From an uncultured Oscillospiraceae bacterium (GTDB taxonomy: Bacteria; Bacillota; Clostridia; Oscillospirales; Oscillospiraceae): a stretch of 13,966 nt of DNA. The stretch covers positions 1 to 13,966 of the forward strand of contig CATZRD010000049.1 of the NCBI GenBank assembly GCA_958423465.1, read 5' to 3'. Position 1 is the first letter of the stretch. The number at the start of each line of letters is the position of its first letter. The notes below the pieces were generated by a model. The model ran no database searches. It had not been told where the DNA came from and was given only the letters and a program-made list of their open reading frames with translations. This document shows, piece after piece, positions 1 through 6,753 of the stretch. The translations under genes were made by a program, and so were the position numbers.

Positions 1-55
1 CCATCAGCCGGTCCCGCAGAATGGCCGCGTACTCGAACTCCAGCATCTTGGCGGC
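1..55 (-). repeat. Direct copy of the uvrB 3'-end segment (55 bp)
   Basis: Bases 1-55 are identical to bases 216-270, which lie inside the uvrB coding sequence (codons for residues 631-648, in the C-terminal UVR motif). The copy is in the same orientation and runs off the left edge of the window, so its full length is unknown. Identity stops exactly after the shared GGCGGC: position 56 onward enters a hairpin-rich spacer, while position 271 onward continues uvrB. The intact uvrB has its own stop at 193-195, so this is an extra gene fragment downstream of the real gene end. It could be the trailing part of a tandem duplication with a 215-bp unit, one flank of an inserted element, or an assembly error at a contig edge. 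Confidence 0.9.
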
Positions 56-192
56 CGCCCCCCGCAAAGCGGGCTTTGCGGGGACCCCGTTGGCGATCTT
101 ATCTGCGCGGGCGAAGTGAATTCGCCCTTGCGCCGAGGTTTCGCTCCGCGAAACACTCGCACGGCGCGCCAGCGCCGGGGAAGCCGCCAGGT
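56..192. repeat. String of four stem-loops downstream of uvrB
   Basis: This 137-bp spacer between the two uvrB 3'-end copies is almost wholly self-complementary in short blocks. Stem 1 pairs 60-70 (CCCCGCAAAGC) with 73-83. Stem 2 pairs 109-115 (GGGCGAA) with 121-127 and extends through GCGC at 105-108 with GCGC at 130-133 across a two-base bulge. Stem 3 pairs 138-144 (GTTTCGC) with 148-154. Stem 4 pairs 162-167 (CGGCGC) with 172-177. None is followed by a T-run on either strand, so ordinary intrinsic termination is not obvious. The arrangement resembles REP/MITE-like intergenic elements, but no family was recognised. Confidence 0.7.
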
Positions 193-2160
193 CTAGTTCA
201 GCTCCTTTTTCAGCTCCATCAGCCGGTCCCGCAGAATGGCCGCGTACTCGAACTCCAGCATCTTGGCGGCTTCCTTCATCTGCTTCTCCACCCGGGCGAT
301 CTCCGCCTCGATCTCCGGCTTGGTCAGTTTCTTGCCGGACTTCCGCTGGGTCTCCGCCTCGCTCTTGCTCAGCTCCAGGATCTCCCGGACGGACTTGATG
401 ACCGTCCTGGGCACGATGCCGTGGGCCTTGTTGTAGTCGTCCTGAAGCTTCCGGCGGCGCTCCGTCTCATCCATGGCGGCGCGCATACTGGGGGTGATCG
501 TATCGGCGTAGAGGATGACCATGCCCTGGGCGTTTCGCGCCGCCCGGCCGATGGTCTGGATCAGGCTGGTCTCGCTGCGGAGAAAGCCCTCCTTGTCCGC
601 GTCCAGAATGGCCACCAGACTCACCTCCGGCATGTCCAGGCCCTCCCGCAGCAGGTTGATGCCCACCAGCACGTCGAACTCCCCCAGCCGCAGGTCCCGG
701 ATCAGCTCCATCCGCTGGATGGTCTCCACGTCGTGGTGCATATACCGGACCCGGATCCCCGCCTTTTGCAGGTACTCCGTCAGGCTCTCCGCCATCTTCT
801 TGGTGAGGGTGGTCACCAGCACCCGCTCGTTTTTGGCGGCGCGGGCGTTGATCTCTCCGATGAGGTCGTCGATCTGGCCGGAGACGGGGCGCACCTCCAC
901 CCTGGGGTCCAGCAGACCCGTGGGGCGGATGACCTGCTCCACGATCTGGTCCGCCTGCTGCCGCTCATACTCCGCCGGGGTGGCGGAAACGTACACCGCC
1001 TGGTGAAACCGCTCCTGAAACTCGTCGAATTTCAGCGGCCGGTTATCGAAGGCGCAGGGCAGGCGGAAGCCGTACTCCACCAGGCTCTCCTTCCGCGCCC
1101 GGTCCCCGTTGTACATGGCCCGGACCTGGGGCAGCGTCACATGGCTCTCGTCCACGAAGAGGATGAAATCCTCCGGGAAATAGTCCAGCAGCGTCATGGG
1201 CGGGGACCCCGCCGGACGGTTGGAGATCACCCGGCTGTAATTCTCGATGCCGCTGCAATAGCCCAGCTGGGCCATCATCTCCATGTCGTAGGTGGTCCGC
1301 TGGCGGATGCGCTGGGCCTCCACCAGCCGCCCGTTCTCAATAAACCAGGCCTCCCGCTCGTCCAGCTCCCGGCCGATCTCCGCGATGGCCCGCTCCAGCT
1401 TCTCCCGGGAGGTGACATAGTGGGAGGAGGGCCAGATGGGGATGGTGTTCAGCCGCCGGATCACCGTGCCGGTGACGGGATTGATCTCGCTGATGCGGTC
1501 GATCTCGTCGCCGAAGAACTCCACCCGGATGGCGCTGTCCTTCCAGTAGGCGGGCCACAGCTCCACCGTGTCCCCCCGGACCCGGAACATGTTCCGCTCA
1601 AAGGCGATGTCGTTGCGCTCGTAGCGGATGTCGATGAGCCGGTGGAGCAGCTCGTCCCGCTCCATCCGCGCCCCCGCCCGCAGGGAGACCATCATGTTCT
1701 GGAAATCGTCCGGCTCCCCCAGGCCGTAGATGCAGCTGACGGAGGCCACCACGATCACGTCCCGCCGCTCCAGCAGGGAGGCGGTGGCCGCCAGGCGCAG
1801 CCGGTCGATCTCCTCGTTGATGGAGGCGTCCTTCTCGATAAAGGTGTCCGTGTGGGCGATGTACGCCTCCGGCTGGTAGTAGTCGTAGTAAGAGACGAAG
1901 TACTCCACCGCGTTGTCGGGGAAAAACTCCTTGAACTCCTCGCAGAGCTGGGCCGCCAGGGTCTTGTTGTGGGCCAGCACCAGAGTGGGCCGCTGGACGG
2001 CCTCGATGACCTTGGCCATGGTGTAGGTCTTGCCGGAGCCGGTGACGCCCAGCAGCACCTGCTCCCGCAGGCCGTCCTCAATGCCCCGGGCCAGCTTCTC
2101 AATGGCCTGGGGCTGGTCCCCGGAGGGGGTATATTCGCTTTTTACCACAAACTTCGGCAT
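193..2160 (-). CDS. uvrB: UvrABC system protein B (excinuclease subunit)
   Basis: UvrB is the damage-verifying subunit of nucleotide excision repair: UvrA loads it on damaged DNA, it opens the helix using a superfamily-2 helicase fold, and it recruits UvrC for incision. The 655-residue product has the usual family length. Visible motifs are Walker A GVTGSGKT at 38-45, the tyrosine-rich beta-hairpin region (YYDYYQPEAY from residue 91), the DESH box at 337-340, helicase motifs with INLLREGLDMPEV near 501-513 and QTIGRAARN near 535-543, and a C-terminal UVR motif at about 620-655 that contacts UvrC. The start MPKF at 2160 is chosen because it gives the conserved N-terminus; the frame stays open upstream to 2346 but overlaps radC there. 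A GGGGAG ribosome site lies about 12 bp upstream. It follows radC by 43 bp, so the two are probably cotranscribed. No uvrA is visible; it may lie to the left. Confidence 0.98.
   Translation of the reverse strand: MPKFVVKSEYTPSGDQPQAIEKLARGIEDGLREQVLLGVTGSGKTYTMAKVIEAVQRPTLVLAHNKTLAAQLCEEFKEFFPDNAVEYFVSYYDYYQPEAYIAHTDTFIEKDASINEEIDRLRLAATASLLERRDVIVVASVSCIYGLGEPDDFQNMMVSLRAGARMERDELLHRLIDIRYERNDIAFERNMFRVRGDTVELWPAYWKDSAIRVEFFGDEIDRISEINPVTGTVIRRLNTIPIWPSSHYVTSREKLERAIAEIGRELDEREAWFIENGRLVEAQRIRQRTTYDMEMMAQLGYCSGIENYSRVISNRPAGSPPMTLLDYFPEDFILFVDESHVTLPQVRAMYNGDRARKESLVEYGFRLPCAFDNRPLKFDEFQERFHQAVYVSATPAEYERQQADQIVEQVIRPTGLLDPRVEVRPVSGQIDDLIGEINARAAKNERVLVTTLTKKMAESLTEYLQKAGIRVRYMHHDVETIQRMELIRDLRLGEFDVLVGINLLREGLDMPEVSLVAILDADKEGFLRSETSLIQTIGRAARNAQGMVILYADTITPSMRAAMDETERRRKLQDDYNKAHGIVPRTVIKSVREILELSKSEAETQRKSGKKLTKPEIEAEIARVEKQMKEAAKMLEFEYAAILRDRLMELKKELN
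216..270 (-). repeat. Second member of the 55-bp direct repeat, inside uvrB
   Basis: Identical to bases 1-55 in the same orientation, with an offset of 215 bp. This member is part of the functional uvrB reading frame and encodes the start of the C-terminal UVR motif. Recombination between the two copies would remove 215 bp. Whether that also changes the uvrB C-terminus depends on what lies left of base 1. Confidence 0.9.
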
Positions 2161-2203
2161 AAGGCACAGCTTCTCCCCATGAAAATATCCGCGTTCCCCC
2201 GCC

Positions 2204-2875
2204 CTACCCCAGCAGGCCGGTGCGCCGCATGGATACGTAATCGTCGTCTGCCACCACGATATGGTCCACCAGCTCCACATGGATGGCGGCCAGAGCGTCC
2301 CGGACCTCCCGGGTGGAAACGATGTCCGAGTCGGACGGCACAGCAAAGCCGCTGGGGTGGTTGTGGGCCAGGGCCACCATCACCGCGTTGGACAGCAGGG
2401 CGTTCTCCACGATCTTCCGCACGTTGAAGGTCACGCCGCCGGAGTCCCCCTCGCAGACCGTCTTGCAGCACAGCATCCGCCCCTTGGCGTCCAGGCACAG
2501 CTGATAGAGGATCTCCTTGTTCTGGGCCGCGAACTGCTCCCGGAAAAAGGTCCCGATCCGCTCCACGCTGTCCAGGATCACCTCGTTGGCGGCGGAGGCC
2601 CTGGCCCGGCGGTAGAGCTGGGGCACCAGGGCAATGAGCGCCGCGGCGTTGGCGCCCATTCCCGGCGCCTTCGCCAGCTCCTCCCAGGGGGCGGCCAGCA
2701 CCCCCGCCAGGGAGCCGAAGCGGTCGATCAGCTCGTGAGCCAGGGGATTGGTGTCCCGGCGGGGGATAGCGTAATACAGCAGCAGCTCCAGCGCCTCGTG
2801 CTCCGCCATGCTGTCCAGTCCGTGGTTCAGAAACTGCTCCCGCTTCCGCTGGCGGTGTCCGTCATGCACGCCCAT
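2204..2875 (-). CDS. radC: RadC-family JAB/MPN-domain protein
   Basis: This 223-residue protein matches the usual length of the RadC family. An N-terminal helix-hairpin-helix-like segment (LAKAPGMGANAAALIALV, about 68-85) precedes a JAB/MPN metalloprotease-like fold. The metal-binding JAMM signature is HNHPSG at 171-176, with His171, His173 and a following acidic residue at Asp184 (H-x-H-x10-D). The once-assumed role in recombinational repair is not firmly established for the family; a metal-dependent hydrolase or nuclease-related activity is the structural expectation. The segment before the signature (GDSGGVTFNVRKIVENAL) departs from the common HPREVF-type sequence, so this is a somewhat divergent member. 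A GGGGAGGG purine tract sits about 9 bp before the ATG at 2875. It is the first gene after the promoter at 2916-2944 and is followed closely by uvrB. Confidence 0.93.
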   Translation of the reverse strand: MGVHDGHRQRKREQFLNHGLDSMAEHEALELLLYYAIPRRDTNPLAHELIDRFGSLAGVLAAPWEELAKAPGMGANAAALIALVPQLYRRARASAANEVILDSVERIGTFFREQFAAQNKEILYQLCLDAKGRMLCCKTVCEGDSGGVTFNVRKIVENALLSNAVMVALAHNHPSGFAVPSDSDIVSTREVRDALAAIHVELVDHIVVADDDYVSMRRTGLLG

Positions 2876-2915
2876 GGTCCGCGCCCTCCCCTCGGTCCTT
2901 GACCCGTAGTGATTC

Positions 2916-2944
2916 AGTATATCATAGAAACATTTGTTTCACAA
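2916..2944 (-). promoter_or_regulatory. Sigma-A promoter of radC-uvrB
   Basis: On the minus strand a -35 box TTGTGA (2939-2944) and a -10 box TATACT (2916-2921) are separated by exactly 17 bp. It lies about 40 bp upstream of the radC start and is the only strong promoter seen before the radC-uvrB pair. The spacer holds a palindrome, listed separately. Confidence 0.75.
2927..2940. promoter_or_regulatory. Possible LexA (SOS) box in the radC-uvrB promoter
   Basis: The perfect palindrome GAAAC-ATTT-GTTTC fills the spacer between the -35 and -10 boxes. Gram-positive LexA boxes are built as GAAC-N4-GTTC (GTTT in some clostridia). The core here, AAAC-N4-GTTT, has the right spacing, with the outer base of the left half changed. 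uvrB is a classical SOS gene and a site between -35 and -10 is where a repressor would act. The match is imperfect, so this is a candidate only. Confidence 0.45.
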
Positions 2945-2978
2945 GAGAAACCTGTGAAGAAATCTTTCTTTTTCTCCG

Positions 2979-3479
2979 TCAATAGCTGCTGATGGCCAGG
3001 GAATCGTCGTCCTCCCCCTTCCGGATGGAGCGGATGACCATAACATACTGGTTCTCCCCCACCCGCACCGGCACCCGGTCCCCTGCCTTGTGGCCCAGCA
3101 GGGCCTTGCCCACCGGAGATTCTTTGCTGATGAGGCCCTTCAGGGCGTCCTGGCGCAGAGTGGTCACCAGGCGCAGGGTCATCTCCTTTTGCAGTCCCTC
3201 GTGGAACACCGTCACCGTGTCGAAGAGGCCCACCGCGTCCTCCGACGACTGGGGCGCGATGACTTTCGCGGTGGCGATCATCCGCTGCAAATAGCGAATG
3301 CGGCTGTCGTTGCGGTTTTTGTCCCGCTTGGCGCATTTATACTCAAAGTTCTCGCTGAGGTCGCCGAAGGCCCGGGCGGTCTGCACGTCCTCAATGAGCT
3401 TGGGCCGCAGCACCTGGATCCGGTAGTCGATCTCCTCCTGCATCTTTTTCAGATCCACTTCTGTCAGTTCATCGTACAT
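2979..3479 (-). CDS. greA: GreA/GreB-family transcription elongation factor
   Basis: Gre factors enter the secondary channel of RNA polymerase and stimulate cleavage of backtracked transcripts. The 166-residue product has the two expected parts: an N-terminal coiled-coil hairpin (about 1-75) whose tip carries GDLSEN at 39-44, with the acidic Asp40 and Glu43 that correspond to the catalytic tip of GreA, and a C-terminal FKBP-like domain with SKESPVGKALLGHKAGDRVPV-type sequence at about 119-138. The tip helix (RDKNRNDSRIRYL) and the acidic tail GEDDDS differ from the common housekeeping GreA, so this may be a divergent clostridial paralogue. The start at 3479 is set by a strong AGGAGG (3489-3494) 9 bp upstream; the frame is open further but lacks a ribosome site. 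It is a single-gene unit divergent from the carboxypeptidase gene. Confidence 0.88.
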   Translation of the reverse strand: MYDELTEVDLKKMQEEIDYRIQVLRPKLIEDVQTARAFGDLSENFEYKCAKRDKNRNDSRIRYLQRMIATAKVIAPQSSEDAVGLFDTVTVFHEGLQKEMTLRLVTTLRQDALKGLISKESPVGKALLGHKAGDRVPVRVGENQYVMVIRSIRKGEDDDSLAISSY

Positions 3480-3518
3480 AGCTCGTATCCTCCTGTCTGT
3501 CCAAATGGCAGCATGGAT

Positions 3519-3527
3519 ATCATACCA
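3519..3527 (-). promoter_or_regulatory. Extended -10 promoter of the greA-like gene
   Basis: On the minus strand TGG directly precedes TATGAT (3519-3524), forming a TGn extended -10 element about 40 bp upstream of the greA-like start. No good -35 box is present at the usual distance, which is common for extended -10 promoters. Confidence 0.5.
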
Positions 3528-3571
3528 CTGTTCCCGCCAAAAGGGAACGGGAAAAATTTTTGCTCCGGCGC

Positions 3572-3600
3572 TACACAAAGGGTGGAAAATCTGGTATACT
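3572..3600 (+). promoter_or_regulatory. Sigma-A promoter of the carboxypeptidase gene
   Basis: A -35-like TACACA (3572-3577) and a -10 TATACT (3595-3600) are spaced by 17 bp, and the -10 is preceded by TGG (extended -10). It ends about 30 bp before the start codon at 3632. It looks vegetative and not sporulation-specific. Confidence 0.6.
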
Positions 3601-3631
3601 CAAGGGGATCATTTTATCATGGAGGGCAAGC

Positions 3632-4768
3632 ATGGAGCGGCACATCGAATTTTCCACCACGGAGGAGGAGCGGGAGCAGCGGCGGCAGGAGCGCGTCCGC
3701 CGGCGAAAGGCCCGGCAGCGTCAGAAGCGCAGGGCGCTGCTGCTGCGCGCCGTGCCGGCGGCCTGCCTGCTGCTGGGGCTGGCCCTCTTCCTTCTTTCGC
3801 AAAACGGCGGTCAGGCGCGGGAGGACCCGGCGGCGCCGGCGGACCAGCCCGCGGTCCAGACGGCGGCGCCGGCGGAGGAGCCGGAAGCGCCTCCGGAGCC
3901 GCCCGAAGAGCCCGTGGACCGGCGGGCGGCGGTCACAGCGGACACGGCCCTGATCGCCGACGACCTCACCAGCGACGAGATGAACAGCCGCTGCGCCGTG
4001 GTCATCGACCTGGAGACCAACACGGTCCTGGCACAGAAGGACATGGACACCGTCATCAGCCCCGCCTCCATGACCAAGCTGCTGACCCTGCTGACGGCGG
4101 CGGAGGCCATCGAGGACCACGGGAGCCTGACGGACACCGTGACCATCGACTTTGAGATCACCGACTACTGCTATCGCCACGACTGTTCCGTAGCGGGCTT
4201 TCTGAAGGACGAGACCGTCACCGTGGAGCAGCTGCTCTACGCCGCTATCCTCCCCTCCGGGGCGGATGGGGCACTGGGCCTGGCCAAGTATGTGGCGGGA
4301 GATCAGGACGCCTTTGTGGCGCTGATGAACGAGAAGGCGGAGGCTCTGGGCATCGCGGACACCGCCAAATTCGCCAACTGCATCGGGCTGTACGATGAGA
4401 ACAACGTCTGCACCCTCCGGGACATGGCGGTGATCCTGGCGGCGGTGATGGAAAACGACCTGTGCCGCCGAATCGTCACCACCAAGATCTATGAGATCCC
4501 CGCCAGCGACGCCCACCCCGAGGGCATGGTGCTGTCCAACTGGTTCCTGCGGAAGATCGAGGACCATGTGCCGGAGGGGGTGGAGGTCATCGGCGGCAAG
4601 ACCGGCTTCGTGGATGAGTCCGGCAGCTGCGCCGCCAGCTGCGCCCAGGGACCGGACGGCAGGCTCTACCTGTGCGTCACGGCGGACACCTTCAGCTCCT
4701 GGCGGTGCATCAAGGACCATGTGAGCCTCTATACCACCTATATCCCCGGCCTGGAGCACCAGGCGTAA
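3632..4768 (+). CDS. Membrane-anchored D-alanyl-D-alanine carboxypeptidase (PBP, peptidase S11)
   Basis: Low-molecular-weight penicillin-binding proteins of this class remove the terminal D-Ala from peptidoglycan stem peptides at the outer face of the membrane. The 378-residue product starts with a highly charged cytoplasmic tail rich in Arg, then one hydrophobic segment at about 35-56, then a Pro/Ala/Glu-rich linker to about residue 95, then the catalytic domain. The active-site SxxK is SMTK at 146-149 (Ser146 nucleophile), and KTG is at 323-325 inside GGKTGF. The second motif, normally SxN, reads SGA at 209-211, so the usual Asn is replaced by Ala. The predicted outer domain contains ten cysteines. 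The start at 3632 follows GGAGGG at 3621-3626. The SDR gene begins 25 bp downstream, suggesting a two-gene operon. The fold assignment is secure; the exact subfamily (DacA, DacB or DacF) is not. Confidence 0.92.
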   Translation: MERHIEFSTTEEEREQRRQERVRRRKARQRQKRRALLLRAVPAACLLLGLALFLLSQNGGQAREDPAAPADQPAVQTAAPAEEPEAPPEPPEEPVDRRAAVTADTALIADDLTSDEMNSRCAVVIDLETNTVLAQKDMDTVISPASMTKLLTLLTAAEAIEDHGSLTDTVTIDFEITDYCYRHDCSVAGFLKDETVTVEQLLYAAILPSGADGALGLAKYVAGDQDAFVALMNEKAEALGIADTAKFANCIGLYDENNVCTLRDMAVILAAVMENDLCRRIVTTKIYEIPASDAHPEGMVLSNWFLRKIEDHVPEGVEVIGGKTGFVDESGSCAASCAQGPDGRLYLCVTADTFSSWRCIKDHVSLYTTYIPGLEHQA

Positions 4769-4793
4769 CGGGATGGAAGGAGAGAAACGCTTC

Positions 4794-5528
4794 ATGAGAA
4801 AGGTCGCGTTCGTCACCGGCGGCAGCCGGGGCATCGGCCGGGCGGTGGTCCGCCGTCTGGCGGAGGAGGGCTATGCCGTGGGCATCGACTACCTCCAGGC
4901 GGAGGATCAGGCAAAAGCGCTGGAGGAGGAGCTGCGCCGGCAGGGCCGGGCCGCCCTGGCGGTCCGGGGGGACGTGTCGGACCGGGAGGCCATCACCGCC
5001 GCCATCCGCCGGGTGGAGGACGCCTTCGGCCCGGTGACGGTGCTGGTGAACAACGCCGGCATCGCCCGGCAGCATCAGTTTCAGGACATCACCGGCGATT
5101 TCTGGCGCCGCATCTTCGCCGTCAACGTGGACGGGGCCTACCACACCATCCAGGCGGTACTGCCCCATATGCTCCACGAGAAGGCCGGGTCCATTGTCAA
5201 CGTCTCCTCCATCTGGGGGCAGCGGGGGGCCTCCTGCGAGGTGGCCTACTCCGCCACCAAGGCGGCCTTGATCGGCCTGACCCGGTCCCTGGCCATGGAG
5301 CTGGCCCCCTCGGGCATCCGGGTCAACTGCGTGGCCCCCGGCGTCATCGATACGGACATGGTCCGGGTGCTGGGGGATGAGACCCTGGCGGAGCTGGCGG
5401 AGGAGACGCCCCTGGGCCGGCTGGGAACCCCGGAGGACATCGCCCGGGCCGTGGCCTTCCTGGCAGGGGAGGGCGCGTCCTTCATCACCGGTCAGGTGCT
5501 TACCGCCGACGGCGGATTCATTTTGTGA
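4794..5528 (+). CDS. SDR-family oxidoreductase, FabG-like (3-oxoacyl-ACP reductase type)
   Basis: A 244-residue classical short-chain dehydrogenase/reductase, the same length as FabG. The NAD(P)-binding motif TGGSRGIG is at 8-15, NNAG at 86-89, and the catalytic tetrad is Asn111, Ser139 (in NVSSIWG), Tyr152 and Lys156 (YSATK). The C-terminal GFI after TADGG also fits the FabG/SDR consensus. The start at 4794 is preferred over an earlier in-frame ATG at 4773 because AAGGAG lies at 4777-4782, about 11 bp before it, and the conserved KVAFVTGG follows immediately. It is cotranscribed with the carboxypeptidase, and no fatty-acid synthesis genes adjoin it. The substrate therefore remains open: annotation as FabG rests on similarity of sequence pattern only. 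A strong intrinsic terminator follows. Confidence 0.92.
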   Translation: MRKVAFVTGGSRGIGRAVVRRLAEEGYAVGIDYLQAEDQAKALEEELRRQGRAALAVRGDVSDREAITAAIRRVEDAFGPVTVLVNNAGIARQHQFQDITGDFWRRIFAVNVDGAYHTIQAVLPHMLHEKAGSIVNVSSIWGQRGASCEVAYSATKAALIGLTRSLAMELAPSGIRVNCVAPGVIDTDMVRVLGDETLAELAEETPLGRLGTPEDIARAVAFLAGEGASFITGQVLTADGGFIL

Positions 5529-5564
5529 CCGGCTCCCGCGCCGGCCCGATCCCGGATACGCGAG

Positions 5565-5603
5565 AAGAGAGGCGCTTCCCCGGAGGGGAAGCGCCTCTCT
5601 TTT
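5565..5603 (+). terminator. Intrinsic terminator after the SDR gene
   Basis: A 17-bp perfect stem pairs 5565-5581 with 5585-5601 around a three-base loop and ends in TTTT. It closes the carboxypeptidase-SDR unit. On the opposite strand no T-run follows, so it is less convincing as a terminator for spoVAC. Confidence 0.9.
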
Positions 5604-5615
5604 GATCGCCGCCGG

Positions 5616-6050
5616 CTACAGCAGCATGAGGATCACGCCGTAGAGCACGCTGGCGGCCACGCCGAAAACGATGACCGGTCCCGCCACGGTGAACATCTTG
5701 GCGGCCATGCCGGTGACCAGTCCCTCGGTTTTGAAGTCGATGGCGGGAGCCGCCACCGCGTTGGCGAAGCCGGTGATGGGCACCAGGGTCCCGGCCCCGC
5801 CGTACCGGGCCAGCTTGTTGTACAGGTTCAGCCCCGTCAAGAGCACGGACAGAGCCACCAGACACACGCTGGCAGCGGTGCCGGCGTCAGTTTTCTCCAG
5901 CCCCATGGCGGTGAAGCCGTCCATGATGGCCTGACCGATGACGCAGATACCGCCGCCGATGAGGAAGGCCAGGACGCAGTCCTTGAAGAGGGGGGACTTT
6001 TCCGCCCGGTCCTTCACATACTGCTCGTAGTCCTTGTTGGACATATCCAT
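5616..6050 (-). CDS. spoVAC: Stage V sporulation protein AC (SpoVAC)
   Basis: SpoVAC is a membrane component of the SpoVA channel that moves calcium-dipicolinate into the developing spore and out during germination. The 144-residue protein has the family pattern: KSPLFKDCVLAFLIGGGICVIGQ at about residues 18-40 (first membrane segment), a second hydrophobic stretch at about 58-75, the GAGTLVPITGFANA loop at 85-98, and a final segment with KMFTVAGPVIVFG at about 118-130. The start at 6050 is set by AAGGAG (6061-6066) 10 bp upstream. Usually spoVAC is followed by spoVAD and spoVAE; here it stands alone, flanked by a terminator and an unrelated gene, so its partners must lie elsewhere if the channel is functional. 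A sigma-G-type promoter precedes it. Confidence 0.92.
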   Translation of the reverse strand: MDMSNKDYEQYVKDRAEKSPLFKDCVLAFLIGGGICVIGQAIMDGFTAMGLEKTDAGTAASVCLVALSVLLTGLNLYNKLARYGGAGTLVPITGFANAVAAPAIDFKTEGLVTGMAAKMFTVAGPVIVFGVAASVLYGVILMLL

Positions 6051-6072
6051 AACGATCACGCTCCTTGGGGCA

Positions 6073-6102
6073 TAGTATGTCCCAAAGGCGGCGGGATCAT
6101 AC
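6073..6102 (-). promoter_or_regulatory. Sigma-G-type promoter of spoVAC
   Basis: On the minus strand GTATG (6098-6102) and CATACTA (6073-6079) are separated by 18 bp. Both boxes agree fully with the forespore sigma-G pattern (GHATR, 17-18 bp, CATNHTA). The distance to the start codon at 6050 is 22 bp, with the ribosome site in between. This matches the known late-forespore control of spoVA genes in Bacillus. Confidence 0.75.
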
Positions 6103-6107
6103 GGAGA

Positions 6108-6140
6108 GGAACGCCGCGCGGTAAAACCGCGCGGCGTTCC
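6108..6140 (-). terminator. GC-rich stem-loop between the ECF gene and spoVAC
   Basis: A 14-bp perfect stem pairs 6108-6121 (GGAACGCCGCGCGG) with 6127-6140 around TAAAA. It begins 20 bp after the ECF S-component stop and directly precedes the spoVAC promoter, so it probably ends the ECF transcript. No T-run follows on the minus strand, so it is an atypical terminator or a transcript-stabilising hairpin. Confidence 0.5.
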
Positions 6141-6160
6141 AGTCAAATGAGGGCGCATCT

Positions 6161-6730
6161 CTATTCCGCCAATACGCGGGCTTTCCGCAGGGGCTGGACC
6201 AGAGCCAGGTACAGCAGGCCGGCGCAGACCACGGCGATGATCGCGTTGACCAGCGTCACCGGCAGTTTCACGGTCAAGGTCTCCACGATCGCCACCTCCC
6301 AGGTGAAGGACTTGACGAACACGCCTTTGAGGATATTCTTCACCACATACAGCAGGCAGTAGGTCAGCGCGCCGCAGAGACCGGCGATCCAGAGGCGGAT
6401 CTTATCGCTGCCCAGGCGGACCTTGTGCATCACGAGACCGCAGATAAAGGCCATAAGGAATTTGTTGATAAAGGTGATCCAGAACTCGGAGGCCCATTCG
6501 GGGTCAGTGAGGTCCACCAGGGCGCTGCCAATGCCGGCGGCCAGTCCGCCGATACCGGGTCCAAACAGCATCGCGGACAGCAGGCACATAGAATTGCCAA
6601 CGGACAGCGCCGTTTTCCCCAGAGGGCTGGGGATGGGAATACTGATGAATTTGGTCAGGGCAAACACCATCGCGGCCAGTATGCCCACCAGCGCGATATT
6701 CCGCACGGTAAAAAATTTCTTCTGTTCCAT
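6161..6730 (-). CDS. ECF transporter S component, possibly for vitamin B6
   Basis: S components are small membrane proteins that bind a vitamin and dock on the shared EcfT/EcfA1/EcfA2 energy module. The 189-residue product is almost entirely hydrophobic, with segments at about 11-28, 45-75 (two spans, with LLSAMLFGPGIGGLAAGIGSALVD typical of the family), 86-102, 112-132 and 150-178. The size and the conserved FGP...GGLAAGIGSAL stretch support the ECF S family. The start at 6730 is chosen because AAGGAG (6741-6746) lies 10 bp upstream. No ATPase or EcfT gene is near, as expected for S components that use a shared module. The substrate is not readable from the sequence. The divergent PLP-dependent MocR regulator makes pyridoxine/pyridoxal the leading inference; other vitamins remain possible. 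Confidence 0.88.
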   Translation of the reverse strand: MEQKKFFTVRNIALVGILAAMVFALTKFISIPIPSPLGKTALSVGNSMCLLSAMLFGPGIGGLAAGIGSALVDLTDPEWASEFWITFINKFLMAFICGLVMHKVRLGSDKIRLWIAGLCGALTYCLLYVVKNILKGVFVKSFTWEVAIVETLTVKLPVTLVNAIIAVVCAGLLYLALVQPLRKARVLAE

Positions 6731-6753
6731 CGTGATCGCTCTCCTTTTGACGC

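Noticed and set aside
76..2427. 783-codon open frame on the plus strand across uvrB and radC
   Set aside because: It is antisense to two genes with clear family motifs. Its translation is low-complexity (His, Leu, Gly, Val, Pro-rich) as expected from the opposite strand of GC-rich codons, and it has no domain signs.
3617..4834. 405-codon minus frame opposite the carboxypeptidase gene
   Set aside because: Shadow of a gene with conserved active-site motifs; Arg/Gly/His-rich product without domains or a ribosome site.
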